This document shows, piece by piece, positions 54,049-64,000 of a DNA stretch of 64,000 nt. This DNA is from CAWFMO01 sp963817065 (GTDB lineage: Bacteria > Actinomycetota > Thermoleophilia > Solirubrobacterales > 70-9): positions 62,001-126,000 of the forward strand of contig CAWFMO010000001.1 of assembly GCA_963817065.1 (NCBI GenBank), written 5' to 3'. The stretch's first letter is position 1; each line of letters starts with the position of its first letter. The notes beneath the pieces are model-generated. The model did no database searches. It was not told the origin of the DNA and saw only the letters and a program-made list of their open reading frames with translations. The position numbers and the translations under genes were made by a program.

Positions 54049-54555
54049 TCACGCCGAGATGATCCTCGCGGCCAAGAGCCCCGCGTTCTTGGCGCCGTCG
54101 ATCGCGACGCAGGCGACCGGGACGCCGGGGGGCATCTGGACCGCCGAGAGCAGCGCGTCGAGGCCGCCGAGGCTCTTGCCCATCACCGGCACGCCGATCA
54201 CCGGCAGGTCGGTGTGGGCCGCGGCGACGCCGGGCAGCGCCGCCGACATCCCGGCGCCGGCGATGACCACCTTCAGACCCCGCATCCGCGCCGCGTGGCA
54301 GTACTCGCGAACCTGCTCGGGGTCGCGGTGGGCGCTCATCACCCGGACCTCGTAGCGGATGCCGAGCTCGTGGAGCGCCTCGCCGGCGGGCTGCATCTTC
54401 GGCTTGTCGTTGCGCGAGCCCATGATGATCCCGACCAGCGGCGCGTCGACCTCGATCTCCTCGAAGGCCTTCTCGACCTCGGGCATCGGCTCGGGATCGG
54501 GAGTCACCGCGGGCTCGGTCGCGGCTGCTGCTGGATCGGGTTCTTTGGTGGGCAT
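54049..54555 (-). CDS. purE: N5-carboxyaminoimidazole ribonucleotide mutase
   Basis: The 168-residue enzyme rearranges N5-CAIR to CAIR. Core motifs: GIIMGSRNDKPKMQPAGEALHELGIRYEVRVMSAHRDPEQV (about residues 42-82) with the catalytic SAHR, IAGAGMSAALPGVAAAHTDLPVIGVP, and GLDALLSAVQMPPGVPVACVAIDGAKNAGLLAARI. A 38-residue Pro/Glu/Ala-rich N-terminus is not part of the usual fold; an internal start (MPEVEKAFEE) is possible. PurK, its usual partner, is not in the window. Confidence 0.93.
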   Translation of the reverse strand: MPTKEPDPAAAATEPAVTPDPEPMPEVEKAFEEIEVDAPLVGIIMGSRNDKPKMQPAGEALHELGIRYEVRVMSAHRDPEQVREYCHAARMRGLKVVIAGAGMSAALPGVAAAHTDLPVIGVPVMGKSLGGLDALLSAVQMPPGVPVACVAIDGAKNAGLLAARIISA

Positions 54556-54575
54556 GGGCTCCCTTCGGGTCGGGG

Positions 54576-55853
54576 TCAGCCGGCGGCGACGCCGTCAACC
54601 GCGCGCAGCGCGATGTCGGTCCGCATCTGGCGGCCTTCAAATTGGATCTTCTCGGCTGCATCGTAGGCGCGCCGGCGCGCCTCGGCCGGCCCGGGTCCGA
54701 GCCCGGTCACGTTCAGGACCCGCCCCCCGGCGGTGACGATCTCGCCGTCGCTGCGCGCGGTGCCCGCGTGGGTCAGCTCAGCGATCTCGCTGGCCTGCTC
54801 GAGACCCGTGATCACGTCGCCCTTCGACGAGCTCTCGGGGTACCCGGCCGAGGCGAGGACCACGGTGACCGCCCATTCGTCGGCGAACTCGGCCTCGACC
54901 CCCTGGAGCCCGCCCGGCTCGCGCGCCGCGAGGCAGAGCTCGAGCAGATCGGACTGGAGCCGCGGCAGGACGGCCTGGGTCTCGGGGTCGCCGAACCGCG
55001 TGTTGAACTCCAGGACCTTGGCTTCTCCTTCACGATCGACCATCAGCCCCGCGTATAGGACGCCGTGGAACGGGGTCCCGCGGTTGGCCATCAGCTCGAC
55101 GATCGGGCGGTGAACCGACTCGACGATCTCAGAGACCAGCTCCTCGTCGAAGGCGGGCACCGGCGAGTAGCTGCCCATGCCGCCGGTGTTCGGCCCCTCG
55201 TCGCCGTCACCGATCCGCTTGTAGTCCTGGGCCGGCGCGAGCGGGACGACGTTGTCGCCGTCGCAGATCGCCAGCAGCGAGAGCTCCTCGCCCTCGAGGA
55301 AGTCCTCGAGCACGACGTCGGTGCCGCCGAAGCGCTGCTCGACGAAGAAGGTCTCGATCGCCTCGCGCGCGTCGTCCTCGCTCTGGCAGATGATCACGCC
55401 CTTGCCCGCGGCGAGCCCGTCGGCCTTGAGCACGCAGGGGTAGGGCGCCGAGGCGACGGCCTCGAGCGCTTCCCCCTTGTCGCCGAGGACGGTGTGCGCG
55501 GCGGTCGGGACGCCGGCCTCGGCCATCAGCTCCTTGGCGTGGATCTTCGAGCCCTCGAGCTCGGCCGCCGCCGCCGAGGGGCCGAAGGCGGGGATCCCGC
55601 TGTCCTCGAGCGCGTCGACGAGGCCGGCGACGAGCGGCGCCTCGGGGCCGACGACGACCAGGTCAACCGCCTCGCCGCGCGCCCCCTCGACCAGCGCGCC
55701 GATCTCGTCGGCGGCGATATCGAGGCAGCGCGCGTCGTCGGCGATCCCCGCGTTGCCGGGCGCGCAGAGGATCTCCGGCGCCCGCGGCGAGCGCGCCAGC
55801 GCGCGGACGATCGCGTGCTCGCGCCCTCCTCCACCGACCACCAAGACCCTCAT
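54576..55853 (-). CDS. purD: Phosphoribosylamine-glycine ligase
   Basis: The 425-residue ATP-grasp enzyme makes GAR. It begins MRVLVVGGGGREHAIVRALARSP, has VLKADGLAAGKGVIIC near residue 140, FEGEELSLLAICDGDNVVPLAPAQDYKRIGDGDEGPNTGGMGSYSPVP near 190-236 (family core; first letter approximate) and EFNTRFGDPETQAVLPRL near 282. About 20 bases precede purE on the same strand. It heads the purD-E-B group. Confidence 0.95.
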   Translation of the reverse strand: MRVLVVGGGGREHAIVRALARSPRAPEILCAPGNAGIADDARCLDIAADEIGALVEGARGEAVDLVVVGPEAPLVAGLVDALEDSGIPAFGPSAAAAELEGSKIHAKELMAEAGVPTAAHTVLGDKGEALEAVASAPYPCVLKADGLAAGKGVIICQSEDDAREAIETFFVEQRFGGTDVVLEDFLEGEELSLLAICDGDNVVPLAPAQDYKRIGDGDEGPNTGGMGSYSPVPAFDEELVSEIVESVHRPIVELMANRGTPFHGVLYAGLMVDREGEAKVLEFNTRFGDPETQAVLPRLQSDLLELCLAAREPGGLQGVEAEFADEWAVTVVLASAGYPESSSKGDVITGLEQASEIAELTHAGTARSDGEIVTAGGRVLNVTGLGPGPAEARRRAYDAAEKIQFEGRQMRTDIALRAVDGVAAG

Positions 55854-55872
55854 CTGTTCGATCCCCTGATGC

Positions 55873-56160
55873 TCAGAGCGCCTTCGCCAGGTCCTCGGAC
55901 GGGATCGCGGCCAGGGACTGGCTCGACATCGTCCCCCGCGAGCCGAGCTCGACCGAGACCTTGGCCATCGTCTCGGTGTCGGGCGCCTCGACGATCGTCA
56001 CGAAGTCGTACTGGCCGAGCGTCGCCCACTGGTCGATGACCTTGGCGCCGAGCTGCTCGACTTCTTTGTTCACTTCCTGGACCCGGTTCGGGTTCGCCTT
56101 CAGAGTCTGGACTCCGTCCGAGGTCAGGTTGGTCAGCATCACGTAGATCGGCATTCGCAC
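55873..56160 (-). CDS. GYD domain protein
   Basis: The 95-residue protein matches the GYD family: MPIYVMLTNLTSDGVQTLKANPNRVQEVNKEVEQLGAKVIDQWATLGQYDFVTIVEAPDTETMAKVSVELGSRG, where GQYDFV is the namesake motif. GYD proteins form small ferredoxin-like folds of unknown role. It lies 19 bases ahead of purD on the same strand, so a place in purine operon control or chemistry is possible but unproven. Confidence 0.85.
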   Translation of the reverse strand: MRMPIYVMLTNLTSDGVQTLKANPNRVQEVNKEVEQLGAKVIDQWATLGQYDFVTIVEAPDTETMAKVSVELGSRGTMSSQSLAAIPSEDLAKAL

Positions 56161-56271
56161 CTCTCCTTAGCATTCAACGGCGGCTCCTCCGTTCGACTCC
56201 GCCGGGACGTTCCCGGCCGTCCGTCATCGGGCCGCCTTTTTTGTTGCCGCAGGGACTCATATCATCACGGC

Positions 56272-56922
56272 GTGGACGGCCACCCGATCTTCGCGCGCGT
56301 CTACGACCGCGCGCTCGCCAAGGTGGAGGACGCAGGGCTGGACGATCGGCGCCGGGCGCTGCTCACCGAGGCGAGCGGCCGCACGCTCGAGCTCGGCGCC
56401 GGCACCGGCGCCAACCTCGCGCACTACCCGGACGCGGTCACCGAGCTCGTGCTCGCCGAGCCCGATCCCCACATGGCGAAGCTCTTGCGCGAGCGGGTGG
56501 CGAGCGAGCGGCCGTCGTTCGAGGTCGAGGTGATCGAGGCCCCGGCCGAGGCGCTGCCCTTCGACGAGGGCAGCTTCGAGACCGTGGTCTCGACGCTCGT
56601 CCTCTGCACCGTCGATGACCCCCACCTGGCGATGTCGGAGGTGCGGCGGGTGCTCGCCGACGACGGCGCCTTCCTGTTCATCGAGCACGTGCGCAGCGAG
56701 AACCGCAGGCTGGCGCGCTTCCAGGACCTGCTCGAGCGGCCCTGGGGCTTCTTCGCCGGCGGCTGCCACCCCAATCGCCGGACCGGCGACGAGCTCGCCG
56801 GCGCCGGGCTCTGGATCGAGCGGCTGCAGAAGAGCGAGCTCGAGAAGATGCCGGTGCTCGCGCGTCCGGTGATCAGCGGCGTCGCGCGCAAGCCGAGCGG
56901 CGCCACGGCGCCCGAGTACTAG
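56272..56922 (+). CDS. Class I SAM-dependent methyltransferase
   Basis: The 216-residue protein has SAM motif I LELGAGTGANLAHYP near residue 42, acidic post-I VLAEPDPHMAKLL near 60, VEVIEAPAEALPFDEGSFETVVSTLVLCTVDD covering motif II/III, and VRRVLADDGAFLFIEHVRS. It resembles UbiE/menaquinone- or phospholipid-methyltransferase-like proteins. GTG start; TATCAT at 56259 may be its -10 box, making the mRNA nearly leaderless. Substrate unknown. The last four bases overlap the convergent hydratase. Confidence 0.85.
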   Translation: MDGHPIFARVYDRALAKVEDAGLDDRRRALLTEASGRTLELGAGTGANLAHYPDAVTELVLAEPDPHMAKLLRERVASERPSFEVEVIEAPAEALPFDEGSFETVVSTLVLCTVDDPHLAMSEVRRVLADDGAFLFIEHVRSENRRLARFQDLLERPWGFFAGGCHPNRRTGDELAGAGLWIERLQKSELEKMPVLARPVISGVARKPSGATAPEY

Positions 56923-57875
56923 TCCCCCTCGGGGTCCTCCGTCGCGGTCCCGTCCTGCCAGGGCTCGAGCCCCTCGGCGCTCGCCCACGGCGATTCGCCG
57001 TCGCGCTCGACCTGGTCGACGAAGACCTCCATCGCGTGCAGCGACTCCGGCGTCGACGAGGCGGCGAGGAACCACTTGCGCTCGATCGCGAGGCCCTCGT
57101 CGAGCGGCCGCGCGGCGCCCTCGTAGACGTCGTGCTTGAGGGCCTGGACGGCGAGCGGCGCGCGCCGCGCGAGCCGCTCCGCGGTCTCGATCGCCTCGTC
57201 GAGCAGGTGCTCGGCCGGGACCACACGGTGGACGAGCCCCGCCTCGTGGGCCTCGTCGGGGTCGAACGTCCTGCCCTCGAGCATCGCCTCGAGCGCGACG
57301 CCCGGGCCGAGCACGCGCGAGAGCCGCTGGGTACCCCCGGCGCCGGGGGGAAAGGCGAGCGTCATCTCCGGAAGCCCGATCCGGTGATCGCCCGCGGCCG
57401 AGATCCGGATGTCACAGGCGAGCGCGAGCTCGCAGCCGCCGCCGACCGCGGTCCCGTTGATCGCCGCGATGAAGACCTTGTCGAGACGGTTCATGCGGTT
57501 GAAGAGCTCGTGGATCGCGCGCAGCTCGAACAGCCCGTGGACGGGCGTCCGGCTCAGCACCGCGCGGCCTCCCGGCACGCGCTCGGCGCCCCCCGCGGAA
57601 CGCAGCAGCGCTCCGGCGAGCCGCGCCCCGGGCGCCGGGCCGGGGACTTCCCTGACCCCGTCGAGGATCTCCTCGACGTCGTAGTGGGTGACGAAGCTGC
57701 CCTCGACGCCGCCGGTCAGCACGACGGCTCGGGTCTCCTCGTCGGCCTCGAGCGAGCTCACGAGCTCGTCGAGCTCGGCGACCATCTCGCGGTTCATGAA
57801 GTTGAGCGGCGGGTTGGCGAGCGCGCAGATCAGGACCGGGCCCTGGCGCTCGCTGTGGAGGATCCGCTCCGGCAT
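56919..57875 (-). CDS. Enoyl-CoA hydratase/isomerase family protein
   Basis: The 318-residue crotonase-fold protein has the oxyanion segments FIAAINGTAVGGGCELALACDIRIS (about residues 135-159, with the first catalytic Glu in CEL) and GLPEMTLAFPPGAGGTQRLSRVLG (about 167-190, with the second Glu). Both catalytic glutamates are kept, so hydratase activity is likely. An insert of about 45 residues (REVPGPAPGARLAGALLRSAGGAERVPG...) before the first active-site strand makes it longer than the usual 260. Stands alone. Confidence 0.88.
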   Translation of the reverse strand: MPERILHSERQGPVLICALANPPLNFMNREMVAELDELVSSLEADEETRAVVLTGGVEGSFVTHYDVEEILDGVREVPGPAPGARLAGALLRSAGGAERVPGGRAVLSRTPVHGLFELRAIHELFNRMNRLDKVFIAAINGTAVGGGCELALACDIRISAAGDHRIGLPEMTLAFPPGAGGTQRLSRVLGPGVALEAMLEGRTFDPDEAHEAGLVHRVVPAEHLLDEAIETAERLARRAPLAVQALKHDVYEGAARPLDEGLAIERKWFLAASSTPESLHAMEVFVDQVERDGESPWASAEGLEPWQDGTATEDPEGD

Positions 57876-57907
57876 CTCGCCGAGCCTAGCCCTTCCGCGG
57901 GGAGCGG

Positions 57908-60531
<2,624 letters not shown>

Positions 60532-60533
60532 GG

Positions 60534-60902
60534 TCAGATGGTAAGGCGGCTCGCCGCCCAGAACCCGACGACGCTCGCGGGACCGGCGGCGGCGAGCCCG
60601 GTGCGCGCCGCCCTGGTCTCGGTCCCGCCCGCGAGCATCGCGGCGAAGACGCTCGCGTCGCCGGCGTCGGTGGCGGCGCACCAGAGGTGGGCGCGCCGCA
60701 GGGCCCTTTCGTCGTCGAGCGCGGCGAGCATCTGCGCGCCCATGACGATGTCGCGGATCCCCGCGAGCCTGGTGACGGCGAGCGTCGCGGGCGTCAGCTC
60801 GCTGAAGCCCTGCGTGCTCAGCATCCACCGCGGGGCCGCGAGCATCGAGACGCCGAGCGCGACCCGGCCGAGCCCGAGCGGGATGCTGAGCGAGCGGACC
60901 AT
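60534..60902 (-). CDS. Small membrane protein, DUF4267-like
   Basis: The 122-residue protein has three to four hydrophobic stretches (IPLGLGRVALGVSMLAAP, IRDIVMGAQMLAAL, ASVFAAMLAGG, LAAAGPASVVGFWAA). ARLA/RGIRD-type loops (TRLAGIRDIVMGAQML) resemble DUF4267-like membrane proteins. It ends two bases before clpB and would be co-transcribed with it. Function unknown. Confidence 0.6.
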   Translation of the reverse strand: MVRSLSIPLGLGRVALGVSMLAAPRWMLSTQGFSELTPATLAVTRLAGIRDIVMGAQMLAALDDERALRRAHLWCAATDAGDASVFAAMLAGGTETRAARTGLAAAGPASVVGFWAASRLTI

Positions 60903-60941
60903 GCCCGGACCCTACTCCGGGCAATGCCCCAGGGGGCCGAG

Positions 60942-62150
60942 CTAGAGGCCGGGCGGGTGGCGGGCGATGAAGCCCGCCGGCGAGCGCATCGCGGTCGACC
61001 AGCGCGGCCCGTTGCCGCCGGTCATCGAGGTGTCCCAGCGCAGGCCGGCGATCACGGCGTAGGCGTGGCCGCTGTTGGCGTAGACGGTGATCCAGCTGCC
61101 GCCGCCGGGGGCGCCCCAGACCTGGAAGCCGCTCGAATCGAGCGGGCTGTCGAGCATCCCGCCTGCGTGGAGGGCGTAGCTGACCGCGCCCGAGCAGTCA
61201 TAGCCCGAGGCTTCGAAGGAGCCGTGGCCGCCGCCCCAGACATACGGCTTGTCGTTGATCGCGTTGCCGGCCTCGAGCGCGGCCTTGACCGCGAGCGGGG
61301 CGTTCGGGGGCGCGACCGCCTCCCCGTTCACGAGCGCCGCGCTGCCGCCGGGCGGGACCGAGCTCGGGATGATGTCCTTCTGGAGCGTCTTCTCGCGCGC
61401 GAGCAGCTGCTCGAGCGTCTGCTGGCGCGATTGGCGCGCGGCGACGAGCTCCTGGTGCTGCTGGGAGACCTGGGCGCGGGCGCTCGTCAGCGCGTCGCGC
61501 TGGGCGGCGATCTCGTCGCGCGAGGCCTTGATCTGGTTGCGGACCGCGGTCATCTGCTCGACCGTCTCGGTGACCTGGGCCCGCAGGTCCTCGACCCGGG
61601 CGATCGTCGCGTCGTCGTAATTCTGGATCCGGTCGAGGTACTCGGCCTCGCCGATCACGTCCTGGAAGCTCGCCGAGTTGAGCACGACGCTGAGCGTGTC
61701 GGGGGTACCCGATTTGTAGATCTCGACCAGCATCTCCGAGAGGTGGTCGAGCGCCCGCTGCAGCCGCGCCTCGAGCTCGGCGAGCTTCGCCTGCTGGGCG
61801 GCGAGCTGGGCGGTCGCCTCGTCGAGCTTGGCCTGGGCGGCGTCGAGCTTCTCCTGCGCGGCGTCCTCCTGGACCCGGAGCGCGGACTCCCTGCCGATCA
61901 GCGCGTCGACCTCGGCGTTCTGGCGGTCGATCGTCTCGCGCAGCGGGCCCTCCTGGGCCTGGAGGTTCTCGAGCTCGTTCATCTTGCTCTCGAGCTCCTC
62001 CATCGCGTCTTGCGCGGGGGCGCTGCCGCCGAGGGCGGTCAGGGTCAGCGAGCCGGCGAGCAGCGCGGCGAACAGCGCGGCGGCGACGCGGCGGCGGCGG
62101 CGGTAGACGCTCTGGGGCAGGGTCGGGTTGTTGTGCGAGCTGGTCGGCAT
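60942..62150 (-). CDS. NlpC/P60-type peptidoglycan hydrolase with coiled coil
   Basis: The 402-residue exported protein has a signal peptide (VAAALFAALLAGSLTLTALGG), a long coiled coil (residues about 45-260: MEELESKMNELENLQAQ ... QQTLEQLLAREKTL) and a C-terminal NlpC/P60-like domain with the catalytic Cys in GYDCSGAVSYAL (about residue 316) and His in SGHAYAVIAGLRWD (about 365). The layout matches RipA/CwlO-type endopeptidases that cut stem peptides during division, with the coiled coil as autoinhibitor or docking arm. Confidence 0.88.
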   Translation of the reverse strand: MPTSSHNNPTLPQSVYRRRRRVAAALFAALLAGSLTLTALGGSAPAQDAMEELESKMNELENLQAQEGPLRETIDRQNAEVDALIGRESALRVQEDAAQEKLDAAQAKLDEATAQLAAQQAKLAELEARLQRALDHLSEMLVEIYKSGTPDTLSVVLNSASFQDVIGEAEYLDRIQNYDDATIARVEDLRAQVTETVEQMTAVRNQIKASRDEIAAQRDALTSARAQVSQQHQELVAARQSRQQTLEQLLAREKTLQKDIIPSSVPPGGSAALVNGEAVAPPNAPLAVKAALEAGNAINDKPYVWGGGHGSFEASGYDCSGAVSYALHAGGMLDSPLDSSGFQVWGAPGGGSWITVYANSGHAYAVIAGLRWDTSMTGGNGPRWSTAMRSPAGFIARHPPGL

Positions 62151-62303
62151 GCGTGGGCACGGCCCCGTCCCCGGGGCGCGCAGGCATTGAGGCTAGCTAT
62201 CCGCTCCTGCAAATGTGAGGATTCGTTAACCAAAATGCAATGCGCGTTGCAGCGCCGGCCGTAGGATTCCTCGATCCGTCGCCCCGCTCTGATCCTGATC
62301 CCG

Positions 62304-63119
62304 GTGGTCCTCGCGGCGGCGGCGTGGACGGGCGTCGCGGCGCCCGCGGGAGGCGGAAGCCCGCAGGCCGTCGCGGCGAAGGCCTGGTCGCCGCCGCTCT
62401 ATCCCTCGGCGAAGCAGCTGCGGCGGGCGAAGGCGTTCGCGAGCTCGCGCGCCGGCACGGTCTCGTTTTCGGTCGTCGGGCGTCGCGGCGGGGCGCGCGG
62501 GATCGACGTCAGCCGCCACTACTCCTCGGCGAGCGCCACGAAGGGGCTGCTGCTCGCGGCCTACCTGCGCTCGCACAAGGGCTCGATCGACTCCGGGATC
62601 AAGGGCCAGCTCTCGGCGATGGTGACCGCGTCCGACAACGACGCCGCGAGCGCGATCTACGCGATCGTCGGCGACGCGGGGCTGAACCGGGTCGCCGCGC
62701 GCGCCCGGATGCGCTCCTTCGATCCGACCCCGGGGTTCTGGGGCGGCGCCCAGATCACCGCCGCCGACATGGCCCGCTTCTACGCCCGCCTCGACCGCAA
62801 CCTCGCCGGACCCCATCGCCGCTACGGGAAGAGCCTGCTCGCGAGCGTGATCGGCCCCCAGCGCTGGGGCCTGCCGCAGGCGCTCGGCAAGGGCTGGAGG
62901 GTCTGGTTCAAGGGCGGCTGGCGCCCCGGCGGAACCGAGGGGACGAGCGGCGCCGTCACCCACCAGGCGGGCCTGCTCCGCTATCGGAAGAGCCCCGGGA
63001 TCGGGATCGCCGTGCTCACCGACCAGCCGCCCGGCGGCGACGTCTACGCGACGATCGAGGGCATCGCGCGGCGGCTCACGCACCCGGCGCCGCGGCCGAC
63101 CAGGTGGCCCACGACCTGA
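62304..63119 (+). CDS. Serine hydrolase of the beta-lactamase class A fold
   Basis: The protein carries SxxK as SATK (about residue 77 from the GTG), SDN as SDNDAA (about 110) and a KGG-type third motif (WFKGGWRPGG, about 205), the order of beta-lactamase/transpeptidase-fold enzymes. A hydrophobic signal is visible, but the first in-frame standard start (GTG 62304) cuts it in half. Upstream in frame, after a TAG near 62260, only ATC and CTG codons exist (SIRRPALILIPVVLAAAAWT). A rare ATC start at about 62274, with AGGA seven bases before, or a base error is possible. The substrate is unknown. Confidence 0.75.
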   Translation: MVLAAAAWTGVAAPAGGGSPQAVAAKAWSPPLYPSAKQLRRAKAFASSRAGTVSFSVVGRRGGARGIDVSRHYSSASATKGLLLAAYLRSHKGSIDSGIKGQLSAMVTASDNDAASAIYAIVGDAGLNRVAARARMRSFDPTPGFWGGAQITAADMARFYARLDRNLAGPHRRYGKSLLASVIGPQRWGLPQALGKGWRVWFKGGWRPGGTEGTSGAVTHQAGLLRYRKSPGIGIAVLTDQPPGGDVYATIEGIARRLTHPAPRPTRWPTT

Positions 63120-63122
63120 GTC

Positions 63123-64000
63123 CTACGGGGCGCTTTTGACCTGCGGGAAGCTGAGGCTGAGGCCGCCGAAGTCGAACGGGCCCTGCTCGACGCACGGCGG
63201 CGCCGGCTCGACGCCCGGGTGGACGTTGTCGCAGTCGAAGGCGCGCAGGCCCGTGGTCCCGACGTCGTCGAGGTAGCCGGGCTTCGAGTACGGGTTGTGG
63301 CGGTTGGTCCCCAGCCGCTGGTCGTGGATCGCGAGACCCTCGACGCCGAACGGGATCACGGTTCGGAGCATGTGCTTGTCGCCCGCCCCGGCGCTCGACT
63401 GGGTCGCGAGCCCGAGCTTGGTCAGCCAGGCCGGGAGCTCGCGCTTGTAGGGGATCAGCCAGTCGACGGCTGGGACCGCGTCCTGGAGCGCCGGGCGCAG
63501 CTCGCGCATCAGCGGCCGCGCCGCACCGAGAACCGAGGTCAGCGCCGGGAGCCCCGCGTCGGAGCGGTCGAGCACCGGGCCGAGGTCCGTGAACAGGCCG
63601 CGGAGGTCGGGGGCGAGCGTGTTCAGCTCGCGCACCGTCGGCGTCAGGTGGCGGGAGGCGGGGCCGAGCTCGGTCAGCAGCGGCTCGGCGCGCTCGCCGA
63701 CGTCCTGCGCGCGTGCGAGGGTCGGGCGCAGCTGGTCGAGGAACTCCGGCAGCAGCTCGACCGTCTCGGTCAGCGCCGCGTCGCGGGCGGCGGTCGTCGA
63801 CAGCACCCGGTCGCCCTCGGTGACCAGCGAGCGCAGCGCGCCGCGCCGCTCGGCGAGCGCGTCGAGCACCTCTCCCGAATCGCGGACCAGCCCGCGCACC
63901 GCGCGCCGCTGCGAGGCGAGGAGCGCGAAGACGTCGGCGCCCTCCTTGGTCAGCGGCCGTAGGTAGGCGAGCGAGGCGTTGAGATCGGGGCCGCGCTTGC
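63123..64000 (-). CDS. MCE/MlaD family protein (partial, C-terminal part)
   Basis: The frame runs unbroken beyond the window end, so 292 residues of the C-terminal part are seen. It has the alpha-helical MCE tail with heptad-like leucines (ELLPEFLDQLRPTLARAQDVGERAEPLLTELGP, TPTVRELNTLAPDLRGLFTDLGPVLDRSDAGLPALTSVLG), followed by the closing domain PFGVEGLAIHDQRLGTNRHNPYSKPGYLDDV and paired cysteines (AFDCDNV, PPCVEQG). MCE proteins form lipid-transfer tubes across the envelope; other MCE genes probably lie just outside the window. Confidence 0.82.
   Translation of the reverse strand, partial: KRGPDLNASLAYLRPLTKEGADVFALLASQRRAVRGLVRDSGEVLDALAERRGALRSLVTEGDRVLSTTAARDAALTETVELLPEFLDQLRPTLARAQDVGERAEPLLTELGPASRHLTPTVRELNTLAPDLRGLFTDLGPVLDRSDAGLPALTSVLGAARPLMRELRPALQDAVPAVDWLIPYKRELPAWLTKLGLATQSSAGAGDKHMLRTVIPFGVEGLAIHDQRLGTNRHNPYSKPGYLDDVGTTGLRAFDCDNVHPGVEPAPPCVEQGPFDFGGLSLSFPQVKSAP

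Noticed and set aside
56200..56245. Hairpin CGGCC/GGCCG followed by six T on the plus strand, terminator-like
   Set aside because: No plus-strand gene ends there; both neighbours start at this interval, so it is more likely part of the divergent promoter region.
62151..62303. Possible c-di-AMP (ydaO) riboswitch ahead of the NlpC/P60 gene
   Set aside because: The interval is only about 150 bases and lacks the conserved motifs of that aptamer.

Overview
The window is chromosomal DNA from a high-GC (roughly 70% by eye) actinobacterium. I infer class Thermoleophilia (Solirubrobacterales-like). The reasons are two F420-type luciferase-like oxidoreductases, an Rv2578c-type radical SAM protein, a FemAB-like transferase next to a sugar transferase, secreted proteins with NNAV-type repeats, and strong GC3 codon bias. 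The lineage is not proven. I see no prophage, insertion sequence or CRISPR array, and no stretch over 300 bases lacks a gene.

Layout. 1-2217: end of a surface-polysaccharide locus (glycosyltransferase end, sugar transferase, GNAT, FemAB-like protein). 2224-11721: mixed genes: a PGRP-type amidase, a DUF3105 protein, two alpha/beta hydrolases, metF, a repeat-rich secreted protein, and a drug-type ABC exporter flanked by two luciferase-like oxidoreductases. 11741-16428: tRNA-Ala(CGC), a membrane diguanylate cyclase, a long acidic disordered protein, glutamate dehydrogenase, tRNA-Ala(TGC), a small secreted protein. 16432-27081, all on the minus strand: lpdA, a DsbA-like protein, E1-alpha, E1-beta and E2 of a 2-oxoacid dehydrogenase, an NTF2-like protein, lipB, lipA, an SRPBCC protein, rhomboid protease, a small membrane protein, D,D-carboxypeptidase and a YjbR protein. 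The lipoate-dependent enzyme thus sits beside the genes that make its cofactor. 27136-31312: membrane proteins and thiamine genes (thiE; divergent thiO and a thiS-thiG fusion behind a TPP riboswitch). 31956-33995: a radical SAM gene interrupted by an intein. 34147-38462: sulfate ABC transporter (lipoprotein, two permeases, ATPase) with a convergent Rrf2 regulator. 38520-41759: tRNA-Lys and a large SBBP-repeat surface protein. 41873-55853: purine cluster with purH, N, F, L, Q, S, C, B, E and D, interspersed with a lipoprotein, a P-domain protein, a P450 and a thioredoxin-fold protein; purM and purK are not here. 55873-64000: GYD protein, methyltransferase, enoyl-CoA hydratase, clpB, an NlpC/P60 hydrolase, a beta-lactamase-fold protein, and the end of an MCE protein.

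Notable points. (1) A 345-residue LAGLIDADG intein sits exactly before the third cluster cysteine of the radical SAM motif, so splicing must rebuild the iron-sulfur site. (2) Three otherwise intact genes (E2 twice, sulfate-binding protein, clpB) carry single-base frameshifts; correcting them gives normal family lengths, so read or assembly errors are the simplest explanation. (3) A 36-base hairpin-forming repeat occurs three times, all within the purine cluster. (4) The ThiS Gly-Gly end is fused in frame to ThiG.
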